Shown here: positions 21,214 through 28,582 of the stretch, piece by piece | Layout of the letters: every line of letters starts with the position of its first letter | Position numbering within the stretch: the stretch's first letter is position 1 | Position numbers and translations under genes: made by a program | Assembly: GCA_900762355.1 (NCBI GenBank) | Contig: CAAFGE010000051.1 | Coordinates: forward strand, 1-30,228 | Origin: an uncultured Collinsella sp. | GTDB taxonomy: Bacteria; Actinomycetota; Coriobacteriia; Coriobacteriales; Coriobacteriaceae | Direction of reading: 5' to 3' | Length of the DNA stretch: 30,228 bases | Notes under the pieces: generated by a model | Database searches by the model: none | What the model was told of the DNA's origin: nothing | Seen by the model: only the letters and a program-made list of their open reading frames with translations

Positions 21214-21854
21214 GACCTTTCCCGAACTTTCACAACGGCACCGTCGCGCATGCAGTAAACCCGATCGGCCAGCTCCTCGAGCACCTCTCCGTCATGGCTG
21301 GACAGAATAACCTCGCGACCCGTTGATGCCGCCATCGCCACAACGCGCTTGAGTATTTCCACGCCCGCTTCGTCGAGGGCATTTGTTGGCTCATCGAGAA
21401 CAAGTAGCTTCGGCTTTTCCATAATTGCCGCAGCTATCCCCAGACGTTGCTTCATCCCAAGCGAGTATGCTCGGAACTTCTTTTTTTCGTCTGCATCGAG
21501 CCCCACGAGCCGCAGGGCAGAGCGAATGTCCTCGGGGGTGGCAACGCCCTTGATCTGAGCGATGAGCTCCAGATTGTCGTAGCCAGACAGATATCCCAAA
21601 AAGGAAGGCGCCTCGATCAACATCCCCAGACTCGGCGGGAACGAGATGTCCGCCCCAAGCCTTTGGCCATCGATAGAGATTTCGCCTTCGGTAGGCTTGA
21701 TCAATCCGCAGACCGCTCGCATAAGCATGGTCTTACCCGAACCGTTTATCCCCTGAAGCCCAACCACGGTCCCAGGGTCAACCTCGATGGACACGTTGCG
21801 CAGAACATCGTTTTTGCCCATGCGCTTCGATACGTCCCTAACGATCACGCTCAT
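21210..21854 (-). CDS. ABC transporter ATPase
   Basis: This 214-residue nucleotide-binding subunit has Walker A GINGSGKTMLM (about residues 37-47), signature YSLGMKQRLGIAAAI (about 130), Walker B KLLVLDEPTNALDE and the H-loop in SSHDGEVLE. The LGM-type signature and short length match the bacteriocin/lantibiotic-immunity (BcrA/LanF-like) group. GAGGG seven bases before the ATG at 21854 supports this start; 21 more in-frame codons upstream overlap the permease and are unlikely. ATGA overlap with the permease stop gives coupling. It should power the two permeases at 21851-23568. Confidence 0.93.
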   Translation of the reverse strand: MSVIVRDVSKRMGKNDVLRNVSIEVDPGTVVGLQGINGSGKTMLMRAVCGLIKPTEGEISIDGQRLGADISFPPSLGMLIEAPSFLGYLSGYDNLELIAQIKGVATPEDIRSALRLVGLDADEKKKFRAYSLGMKQRLGIAAAIMEKPKLLVLDEPTNALDEAGVEILKRVVAMAASTGREVILSSHDGEVLEELADRVYCMRDGAVVKVRERS

Positions 21855-22687
21855 ATCTTGTCCCTCTTTTCTATAAGGTCTGCCCTTCGAAACCACACTC
21901 CGCCCAACGATAGGCATAACGACATAAGCCCAATTGATGACAAGACGCTCGAGCCCGCCGCGATTCCTTCTTTGACAATTCCACCCCAGCGCAACAGCAT
22001 CAAGGCGTTACCCAATAGCGCCCAATGTCGTGCATATGCCGAGCAGATCAGGTAGCTCATTAAAACCACAAACGAGACCGACGGCCCAAGTACAAAGCCA
22101 ATCACTGCCTGCGCAAACGCAAGCGCCTCGAAAGCAAAAAAGAGACCTGTGAAAAACGGCAGCGCATCCGCCTCGCCAGCTTTGAGAAACCACGGCGCCA
22201 AATTAGCCAGCTGAAGCGACTCACCATGGACGACCGCGCTGAACGAGGCGCTCACCATCAAGCTCCAAATCACAACAGCGCAAACCACCACGAGCAGTGA
22301 AAATGCCGTTACCGCCGCCACCAAGATAAAACGCGAGACCCACCAAAGGGTTCTTGCCCGGCATCGAACAAGCGCTTGCAAACCAAACCCGTGCAACGAT
22401 TCGACCGGATAATCGAGTGTTGTATAGAGAATAAGCAGAGTGAGAAATAGCCATCCTAACGGAGGCACAAACATGACCCCGGGCCTAGGCTCAAACGGAG
22501 CAGACCCGGCAAACACGAGCGCGAGATTATCCGCAAACCCCAAGGCATCCGTCCTAACCCCATATACAGAAGAAAATCCATAGGCGTACACCAAGTTCGC
22601 AACGGTCACTGCCGCAACCGCAATAAAAGTAATGATGTTCTTCTTCAAAACGGTCCTCAGGTCCGCGGCGACCAGCCTAAACAGCAT
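21851..22687 (-). CDS. ABC transporter permease (second)
   Basis: This 278-residue membrane protein has about six helices, among them NIITFIAVAAVTVANLVYAY, LGWLFLTLLILYTTLDYPVE, FILVAAVTAFSLLVVVCAVV and ALAFAQAVIGFVLGPSVSFV. The LDYP and RTLWWV region is like ABC-2 permeases of bacteriocin-immunity systems. The start overlaps the stop of the first permease (TGATG). With the other permease and the ATPase it should form a heterodimeric exporter. Confidence 0.85.
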   Translation of the reverse strand: MLFRLVAADLRTVLKKNIITFIAVAAVTVANLVYAYGFSSVYGVRTDALGFADNLALVFAGSAPFEPRPGVMFVPPLGWLFLTLLILYTTLDYPVESLHGFGLQALVRCRARTLWWVSRFILVAAVTAFSLLVVVCAVVIWSLMVSASFSAVVHGESLQLANLAPWFLKAGEADALPFFTGLFFAFEALAFAQAVIGFVLGPSVSFVVLMSYLICSAYARHWALLGNALMLLRWGGIVKEGIAAGSSVLSSIGLMSLCLSLGGVWFRRADLIEKRDKI

Positions 22688-23568
22688 CAGACCACCTCGC
22701 GCCTTTTTAAGAATCTCGCGGAAATCAAAGAAAAGACGAACAGCAAAATGATTTCCGCAAACCCCGCTCGAATGTCGGGCCAGTTATTTAGTGATTCCGA
22801 CCTGATGCTGTTAAGAATGTTGCAGTTAAAGCCGACGCATGAAAGGACGCTAAAAATCCAGTCGTTAACAAAATGCCATGCAACCATAATCAGATATGGA
22901 ACGACCATCGCCTTGATTCTGCTGTGAAACACAACCGACAGACCGGTCACGGCCATGGATAGAACCCCCAGCGCCACCGCATCGAACAGCGTATAAACCA
23001 GCACGTATAACAGAGGCCGGGAATAAAACAGGCCAGAAAAATAGCTATGCAGATAGAGTCCGACGTAAGTCGATTCGTCGACCCGGGGGAGATACGCGGG
23101 AAACAGCATGGAGACAAGCAGAAAGTTCACGAGTAGCGGAATAGCCGTGACCGCAAACGCAGAGAGGAAAGCAGACAGCATCTTCACGTTCACGTATGCA
23201 TTTCTAGAAACACGCGTGCAGATCTGTGCCTCGTAACCGCTCAAACGCTCGGACAAGCACGACCACGACCCGGCCAATATGGCAAGCAACGGCAGCGCAT
23301 AGAAAAACACCGACGCTAACAACGGCGCGTTCGCGCTCACAACAATCCAGTTGCCAAAGCAACTTTCACGCGTTTGGCCGAGGTATGTCTGAGACTGCAG
23401 ACCAATGCCGTAGCCAAAAGATAACAGTTGCTTGCGCTCAGTCTCGAGCGTCCACCATGCCTCAATGGCAGCCGCCATCGAAATTGCAGTCGCAACCATA
23501 AGGGTCAACGCAAATATAGGATTGCCAAATATCTTGGACAGCTCGTGTCGTATTAGATTTCTATTCAA
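22687..23568 (-). CDS. ABC transporter permease (first)
   Basis: This 293-residue protein has six predicted helices, for example IFALTLMVATAISMAAAIEA, LLASVFFYALPLLAILAGSW and LGVLSMAVTGLSVVFHS. A large outside loop after helix 1 carries FGYGIGLQSQ. The N-terminus NRNLIRHELSKIFGNPIFAL is typical of ABC-2 permeases. The only suitable start is a TTG at 23568, about ten bases after GAGG. A 13-bp hairpin (23588-23619) stands just before that ribosome site. It is the first gene of the operon. Confidence 0.83.
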   Translation of the reverse strand: MNRNLIRHELSKIFGNPIFALTLMVATAISMAAAIEAWWTLETERKQLLSFGYGIGLQSQTYLGQTRESCFGNWIVVSANAPLLASVFFYALPLLAILAGSWSCLSERLSGYEAQICTRVSRNAYVNVKMLSAFLSAFAVTAIPLLVNFLLVSMLFPAYLPRVDESTYVGLYLHSYFSGLFYSRPLLYVLVYTLFDAVALGVLSMAVTGLSVVFHSRIKAMVVPYLIMVAWHFVNDWIFSVLSCVGFNCNILNSIRSESLNNWPDIRAGFAEIILLFVFSLISARFLKRREVV

Positions 23569-23587
23569 GCAACATCACCCTCCCATT

Positions 23588-23619
23588 GGCCGGGCCGAGC
23601 AGTAACGCTCGGCCCGGCC
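23588..23619 (-). terminator. Strong hairpin between the regulator and the ABC operon
   Basis: A perfect 13-bp stem GGCCGGGCCGAGC with complement has a 6-base loop. There is no T-run on the minus strand. It may separate the luxR transcript from the operon or regulate entry into it. Upstream, TGTAAAC (23685-23691) and GTTTACA (23719-23725) form a spaced inverted repeat that could be the LuxR operator. Confidence 0.5.
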
Positions 23620-23720
23620 CTAATCACAAGCGGTTAATGATGCGTCGACGCACGGCAACCTTTGCATGAATAGAGAATGATGTCTGTAAACACTCGCTAT
23701 TGAGTTGATCGCTCAGGCGT

Positions 23721-25862
23721 TTACACGTTATCTACCTGCGATAACAACGAAATAAGCTCCGCTTTATTCTTGATCTTCAACTGGCGGTAAGAAGCAGACC
23801 GCAGTGCTTGCACCGTAGATGCAGCGTAACCGACATCCTCCGCAATAGCCTTTGTCGTTGCGCCCTCCGCCGTCATCAGCAAAATTTGCGACTGAACATC
23901 AGAAAGGGAGCGAGACGTAAGCAGAGCAAGCTGGCGCACGCGAGCCGTTTCGGTGGACCCGTTCGCGCGGTACTCCGAGACGGCCTTCTCGTCCTCAACC
24001 GAACGGGCGAGCGCGATGTGCGTAACGAACATGGGCACAGACCAGCAAACAATCACCGTTGCCACGACAACATTGACGGCCGAACTTTGCCCCAACAACG
24101 ACGCGAGGAACAACGGCTCGAAAACCGTCAGATCCTGCACCATATTGAGCAAGACAACCCAAACAGGAGCCATCGCCCCGAAGCAAAGCATCCATATCCC
24201 AAGCATTTTGCACCAAGGACAGCTTCGCAGCACCTTATATGTGAGCAACATCCCCGTCAGCACCGCAAGCCCGTGGATTCGCCCCCTAGCGGCCGCATAG
24301 ATTAAGGCAACCATGCCCATTGACACCAACGGCACGATAGCCCGGGTACGAGCACGCACCTTAAACGGACGCAGCTCAACGGCGAGCGAAGCCATAGACG
24401 CCACGCCGCAGACCAGGACTGGCACGGCCATCAACGGATCGCGTATGCACCTCCATGCCGCGATATAGATAAAAGACCATTCCACAGCAGATAGCATCGC
24501 CCATACGTACGGGCTTCCGAGCCAAATCGCTTCACCTGCTCTATCCAGCGCAGCGCCACGATTCGGTTTTCCACCCGCGTAGCGTAGCGACAGAAGCAGT
24601 CCGAGACCCAATGCGTAGCTTAAGAGGGAAAAGGCGACAGCCCGCGAAACACCGGACCCCCAATCGCTATCCGCCATTACCAAGGGACCCGCCGCAAGGA
24701 GGATAAAAAATAATGTGAGCAGGTATCGAAACAGCCGGCGCGTTCGGGCTGATGCCAACATATCGTCAGCATGCCGCCGCGACAGCTCAGGCACTACAGC
24801 ATCACCCTCGTCCACAAACAACGCCACGAGCTCGCGTGAGCCCGCAACCGACGCCTTCCCGTATGCTCGGTGAAGCGTTGTTCGCACCGTCGATGGCTTC
24901 GCACCCGTCTCCCTGGCAATTTCCGCCGGCGTTTTCCCTTTGAGCAGCAGTCGAACAAACTGCTCTTCTCGAGGCGACAGGGCAGGGGAAAACACCCCCG
25001 CATCGAATGGGTCGGACGTGCGAGGGGTATCCGAATTGTTGTCCCGTTTCTCCCTTAGCAATGTGTATACGAAGGCGGCAACAGCAATAGCGGACCCCAT
25101 CGACAGTGATGCAATGACCGTGGCACCGCTTGCAAAATATGCCACCTCGACAGCCGGAACAAGGCCAATGGGAACTGCTACGAGCACAGAACGGGCAAAC
25201 ACGTTGCCCTGCCCCCGACCAAAGGCGCGGGGACAGCAAAGCAGCGGGACCGCAGCCAATACGAGATAGACCAGAGGAATTAAAAGCACGATGCCAATTG
25301 ATGCGGCCGTTACAGAGGGCATCCCCCATGGCTCGGGAACGACTCTCCATGAAACTCGACAGCAAAACAGCAGACAAGACAGGACAACTATTGTTTCTGC
25401 AAAAAGCGCGCTCTGCGATCGGCGGGTCCCCCTTTCGCCGTCCCGCGCCGCCCCCCGTATCAAAGGAGAGCCCGCCGTATCCCAAATTACATATGAGAGG
25501 AGCAACGACCCAGTGAAGCACAAGGCACACGAAACACCATGCAACAACCAGATTGGTGCAAACGCGATTGGAATAGAATCTCCGCGAGCATAGAAGGCCA
25601 AGTCGACCCATTCGGGAACCACCGCAATAGCAGCAAGGAAAACACCGAAGACGCCAAGGCGACCCGGCCGTCTTATTTCTCTCCCCTTGCGGAGCGCAAC
25701 ACCGTGACCAAACGCCGCGAGGCATGCGCCAAGGATAACGAGCCAGGTCATTGCACCTGATGCCAAGCCGATTGAAGATGAAAACCGGTGATAAGGGGTA
25801 ACCGCCATTACGATAAGCACAATGGCGCAGGCAGATGTGGCAGAACGGCGGGAAAAGAGCAT
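23721..25862 (-). CDS. Double membrane LuxR regulator, 8TM-HTH-8TM-HTH
   Basis: This 713-residue protein is a tandem of two membrane-sensor plus LuxR-type helix-turn-helix units. The first unit has about eight helices, then HTH 1 at about 290-345 (LSPREEQFVRLLLKGKTPAE, then IARETGAKPSTVRTTLHRAY). The second unit has about eight more helices, then HTH 2 at about 650-705 (LSDVQSQILLMTAEGATTKA, then IAEDVGYAASTVQAL). Coriobacteriia encode many single-unit proteins of this kind; two in one chain is unusual. GGAGG four bases before the ATG at 25862 fixes the start. It lies upstream of the ABC operon on the same strand and probably activates it in response to a membrane or peptide signal (inference). 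Confidence 0.88.
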   Translation of the reverse strand: MLFSRRSATSACAIVLIVMAVTPYHRFSSSIGLASGAMTWLVILGACLAAFGHGVALRKGREIRRPGRLGVFGVFLAAIAVVPEWVDLAFYARGDSIPIAFAPIWLLHGVSCALCFTGSLLLSYVIWDTAGSPLIRGAARDGERGTRRSQSALFAETIVVLSCLLFCCRVSWRVVPEPWGMPSVTAASIGIVLLIPLVYLVLAAVPLLCCPRAFGRGQGNVFARSVLVAVPIGLVPAVEVAYFASGATVIASLSMGSAIAVAAFVYTLLREKRDNNSDTPRTSDPFDAGVFSPALSPREEQFVRLLLKGKTPAEIARETGAKPSTVRTTLHRAYGKASVAGSRELVALFVDEGDAVVPELSRRHADDMLASARTRRLFRYLLTLFFILLAAGPLVMADSDWGSGVSRAVAFSLLSYALGLGLLLSLRYAGGKPNRGAALDRAGEAIWLGSPYVWAMLSAVEWSFIYIAAWRCIRDPLMAVPVLVCGVASMASLAVELRPFKVRARTRAIVPLVSMGMVALIYAAARGRIHGLAVLTGMLLTYKVLRSCPWCKMLGIWMLCFGAMAPVWVVLLNMVQDLTVFEPLFLASLLGQSSAVNVVVATVIVCWSVPMFVTHIALARSVEDEKAVSEYRANGSTETARVRQLALLTSRSLSDVQSQILLMTAEGATTKAIAEDVGYAASTVQALRSASYRQLKIKNKAELISLLSQVDNV

Positions 25863-26072
25863 ATGGCCTCCATAGCATGTCATTATATCGCTCGATCAAC
25901 TCATCTATCTCCATGCCCACACCGGCCAACATCAACGGTTAACGCATACTCCAATCCGAACCAGATCACGGGCCAATTTTCCGCAGCCCCCGCCCCAAAG
26001 CGGGATACGGTTTCCTTTTGAGCGCCGGTTCGGAAAATGCATCCCGTTTTAGGCCGAAAACTGGGACGCGCG
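25863..26072. other. Upstream region of the LuxR gene
   Basis: On the minus strand TATAAT stands just before the gene (about 25885-25890) without a clear -35 partner. Further up are three imperfect motifs of the form CGGGAT ... TTTCC (about 26001-26055), two of them forming a dyad with 11 of 14 matches. No gene is supported. Confidence 0.4.
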
Positions 26073-26162
26073 GGCAGGAGCTATGCAAAGATAGCGGCCG
26101 TTGGCCTTGCGATCGGTCTTGCAATGGCGCTGTGCGCATCATTCGCGAAGTATAGGTCCGAG
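26073..26162 (+). pseudogene. 90-bp partial copy of the 312-740 gene
   Basis: Positions 26073-26162 align without gaps to 318-407 with 84 of 90 identities, covering the membrane anchor (SYAKIAAVGLAIGLAMALCA). It has no start codon or ribosome site and stops abruptly at GTCCGAG, where the 3' end of the MobC gene begins. Confidence 0.8.
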
Positions 26163-26816
26163 TTAAAGATTTCTGTTGTCTGGTTCATCTGCCAAATAAT
26201 CGCTTGGAATATAGTCGACGTGATAACGCTTCTCTAATTTCTCGATGAACCGGTCGACCTTTCGAGCATTTTGATAAACCTTTTCAAGCGTTCGGAAAAC
26301 AGCTTTCTCGTTGTACGCGGGAAGCCCTTGGGCGTTCACAAAATACATCAGCTGATTGAGGTTTGTTCCTTCCTTCAATAACTCATGATGGAGTTTTTCA
26401 ACTTCCGCGATGTCAAAATTGAATGATTCGATCTTTCCGTAAATTGCGCTGCGGCGAACCAGTTCGCTTGCAGAAATGCCGAGCGCCGCTGCACGCTGCT
26501 CAATTGCCTTTTTTTCTGGAGCAGTGAGCATTACTTGGAACGGAATACTCCTTTTTTCAGAAATCGGCTCGCCACGTTCATCGGTTTTACGCGATGCCTG
26601 TGCTCTCCTGTAATCCTCCTGTTGCTTATGGAGGGCCTTTTTCTTCCGATCAAGAACTTGCATTTCGTCATCGAGATCATCAAGTGAGATTTCCCGATGA
26701 ATCAGTACGGATCGAATCAACTCAGCTTCCGTACAACCAGCTTGTTCGCAAAGTTGTTGATAGATCTCTTTCTCTTCAGGAGAAACGCGAGCCTTTACGA
26801 ATTCATTTCGTGCCAT
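26163..26816 (-). CDS. mobC: MobC-like relaxosome accessory protein
   Basis: This 217-residue protein has the features of plasmid mobilisation proteins of the MobC family. It has an N-terminal RHH-like part (FVKARVSPEEKEIYQQLCEQ, then AGCTEAELIRS), a charged middle, then LTAPEKKAIEQRAAALGISA, SELVRRSAIYG and the C-terminal NLNQLMYFVNAQGLPAYNEK typical of MobC (NLNQL). MobC helps a relaxase open DNA at oriT. The ATG at 26816 follows GGAGAAAG at 11 bases; a longer in-frame start at 26882 is weaker. Lower GC and different codon use from the rest of the plasmid suggest a separate origin. No relaxase gene is present. Confidence 0.82.
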   Translation of the reverse strand: MARNEFVKARVSPEEKEIYQQLCEQAGCTEAELIRSVLIHREISLDDLDDEMQVLDRKKKALHKQQEDYRRAQASRKTDERGEPISEKRSIPFQVMLTAPEKKAIEQRAAALGISASELVRRSAIYGKIESFNFDIAEVEKLHHELLKEGTNLNQLMYFVNAQGLPAYNEKAVFRTLEKVYQNARKVDRFIEKLEKRYHVDYIPSDYLADEPDNRNL

Positions 26817-26910
26817 TTTTCTACTTTCTCCGGAGTGGCCTCCGGAAAAGTAAGCAAGAAACTGAGGATTGGCATCCGTCACCTCTTGCTATGGTTGCCT
26901 AATTTTTTAG

Positions 26911-27033
26911 AAAGAGTGAAACCAACCCGCAAAAAGCGTGCTGCGTTCACTCTTTCCCTTTTCTCCGTGACAGGAGAAAAGCAAGATTCGTAAATCATGA
27001 TAACAGGGACTACGGGCCCGGTTATCATGATTT
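26911..27033. other. oriT-like cluster of three hairpins
   Basis: Three dyads lie in a row upstream of mobC: AAAGAGTGAA with TTCACTCTTT (26911-26920, 26946-26955), CTTTTCTCC with GGAGAAAAG (26958-26966, 26973-26981), and AAATCATGATAAC with GTTATCATGATTT (26992-27004, 27021-27033). Inverted repeats directly upstream of mobC are the usual place for an origin of transfer. The nick site cannot be fixed; the 16-base centre of the last dyad (AGGGACTACGGGCCCG) or the bases after it are candidates. Confidence 0.6.
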
Positions 27034-27087
27034 ATGTACATCTTGCAATCTCCGGAACGGGGATTGGGCGAAACGCAGTGTAGACGT

Positions 27088-27789
27088 GGAATGAGAGGCC
27101 TCATTCCAAGCGAGAGGCCTCGCGGCGTCGTAACTGCGTGAAGACCGTGAGCGAAAGCGAATTTTTAACGCGAAGGATGCTGAGTGTTAGAAATTCGCTG
27201 TAGCGAGAGCGAAGCGGTGATGCGAATGCGAGGGATGCCGAGTATTTGCATCGCCGCGCAGCGGGTTTGCGCCGCGGGCGGCGCAAACATTCGACTTGTC
27301 GAATCGTTTTTCGCAACGCCGGCGAAAAAGTTGAGGCAGCTTTCGACAATTTCAATGGCGCGGAGAGTCATTAGCGTGACTCGCAGCGCTGTTGGATTTG
27401 TCGAAAGGTGACGCGGCTCGCATTGCGATTCGGATTAGCGAGTCGGTTTTCATGCGGCGGTCAAGCCGCCTATGATCGCGACCTTCGGTCGCTATCGATT
27501 TTCAAATTTTGTTTTGACGCGAGTTGAGATGCGAAACGAAAAACCGAAACGCCCGCGCGAGCCGTTTCGACTTTTGCGCGGGCGTTTCGAATCAAATGAA
27601 AATCAATACGATGAGTTTTTGAGTTTCACGCTTCATAACAGATTTAAAAACTACGGCGTCGATTCCAACTGCCATCAATCAACCGATGCAGTCGCAGTCG
27701 ACTTACCGACCCAGGTCCAAGGGCGGAGCCCTGGCAAGAGCCAACGGCTGCGAACTTGTGGCTACATTTACGATGGAGGTACAAGTTCG
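27088..27789. other. Non-coding chain of hairpins
   Basis: No gene is supported. Stems follow one another: 27088-27107 (8 bp), 27156-27199 (14 bp), 27214-27257 (14 bp), 27265-27288 (11 bp), 27289-27304 (7 bp), 27307-27329 (8 bp), 27340-27407 (10 bp outer plus inner stems), 27456-27470, 27478-27492, 27545-27589 (14 bp) and 27751-27789 (9 bp). Stems at 27156 and 27214 have the same geometry and near-identical 16-base loops. The dense folding suggests a structured RNA or a single-strand-active DNA region. Confidence 0.6.
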
Positions 27790-27911
27790 CGTCTCTTGCG
27801 AGATTTTTCATCTCACAGCACATTTCACGGCAAACCATCGCCGCGCTTAGATCGCCTCGGTGTCCGGTGGCTGTCCGGTAGCGAACCTTTTACCGAGACG
27901 CACCGGAGACA

Positions 27912-28007
27912 TTGCGTAACTGTGTCATGCCGCAACAATGTAAAAGTGTGACTGCCGAACTGTGTAATAACGCAATAACGTAACAACGTTATTGCGTCAC
28001 TTTTTAA
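27912..28007 (+). repeat. Degenerate octamer array 1
   Basis: Twelve consecutive 8-bp units fit YWRYGNAA, for example TTGCGTAA, TAACGCAA and TAACGTAA. The eighth base is A in all twelve and the fifth is G in ten. A period of 8 excludes a coding repeat. Confidence 0.75.
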
Positions 28008-28020
28008 CGCCGCCAAGGGC

Positions 28021-28086
28021 GCCGGGTTTTTAGGGCAGAGCCCTAGTGCGCCGCCGGGCTTTGTACGGCGGCGCACGACACTTGCG
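28021..28086. repeat. Left inverted hairpin cassette (IR-L)
   Basis: It contains two stems, AGGGC-AGA-GCCCT (28032-28044) and GTGCGCCGCC with GGCGGCGCAC (28046-28055, 28067-28076), and ends CTTGCGG. The whole segment is an inverted copy of 28243-28322, with a few base changes and a length difference in the loop. Confidence 0.75.
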
Positions 28087-28107
28087 GAAAATTTTCAGGC
28101 GCGATTA

Positions 28108-28243
28108 GTTCAATGTTCAATTGTTCTGCTATTCCGCAGTCACGTTGTTCTGTTATTTCGATTTGCCGTAATCGCGTTATCGCACAGCTACGCCACTACG
28201 TAGTTACGTTATGACACAGTTGCGTTGTGTCATAGTTCGGTTC
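28108..28243 (-). repeat. Degenerate octamer array 2, inverted
   Basis: Seventeen 8-bp units fit TTNCGYWR, the reverse complement of array 1's consensus, for example TTACGTTA and TTGCGTTG. The array lies between the two hairpin cassettes. Confidence 0.75.
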
Positions 28244-28322
28244 CGCAAGAGTCGTACGCCGCCGTACAAAACTGCGTTTTGCCCGGCGGCGTACGATTTA
28301 GGGCTCTGCCCTAAAACCCGGC
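28243..28322. repeat. Right inverted hairpin cassette (IR-R)
   Basis: This is the inverted counterpart of 28021-28086. Its stems are GTACGCCGCC with GGCGGCGTAC (28254-28263, 28285-28294) and AGGGC-TCT-GCCCT (28300-28312). The third pair of the long stem is A-T here and G-C in IR-L, so both sides changed together. Confidence 0.75.
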
Positions 28323-28330
28323 ACACGGCA

Positions 28331-28394
28331 AAACGAAATAACAGAACTATGTAATAACGACATTACGTAAATACGGCATTGCTGAAAAAGTGAA
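28331..28394 (+). repeat. Degenerate octamer array 3
   Basis: Eight 8-bp units match the orientation of array 1, for example TAACGACA and TTACGTAA, with A at position 8 in all eight. After it, 28395-28582 holds no gene: a CCCC...GGGG dyad near 28408-28428 and the leader of the ABC fusion. Confidence 0.65.
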
Positions 28395-28582
28395 TACCGT
28401 TGACACTCCCCGTAGTTGAAACCAGGGGTTTTACGACGGTTTTGATAATCTATGTGGTCAATATGCCGTTAAACCCGCATATCGATACCGCTCAGCCATT
28501 CGCCTCGCCCCCGTCGCACGTATCTTCATCCGGTCTGTTACTTTTAATCTAACAATTCTTTGAGGAACGTAGGTGCTTCTAA

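Noticed and set aside
24802..25935. 377-codon minus-strand frame inside the LuxR gene
   Set aside because: It is a shifted reading of the same strand with unusual Cys/Arg content; the 713-residue frame has membrane helices and HTH motifs.
27472..28076. Open frames at 27472-27951 (+) and 27825-28076 (-)
   Set aside because: They run through hairpins and the octamer array, lack ribosome sites and show no protein-like composition.
28405..28432. IS200/IS605-type end (CCCC...GTTGAAACC...GGGG)
   Set aside because: The stem has mismatches and there is no transposase or TnpB gene nearby; at best a scar.
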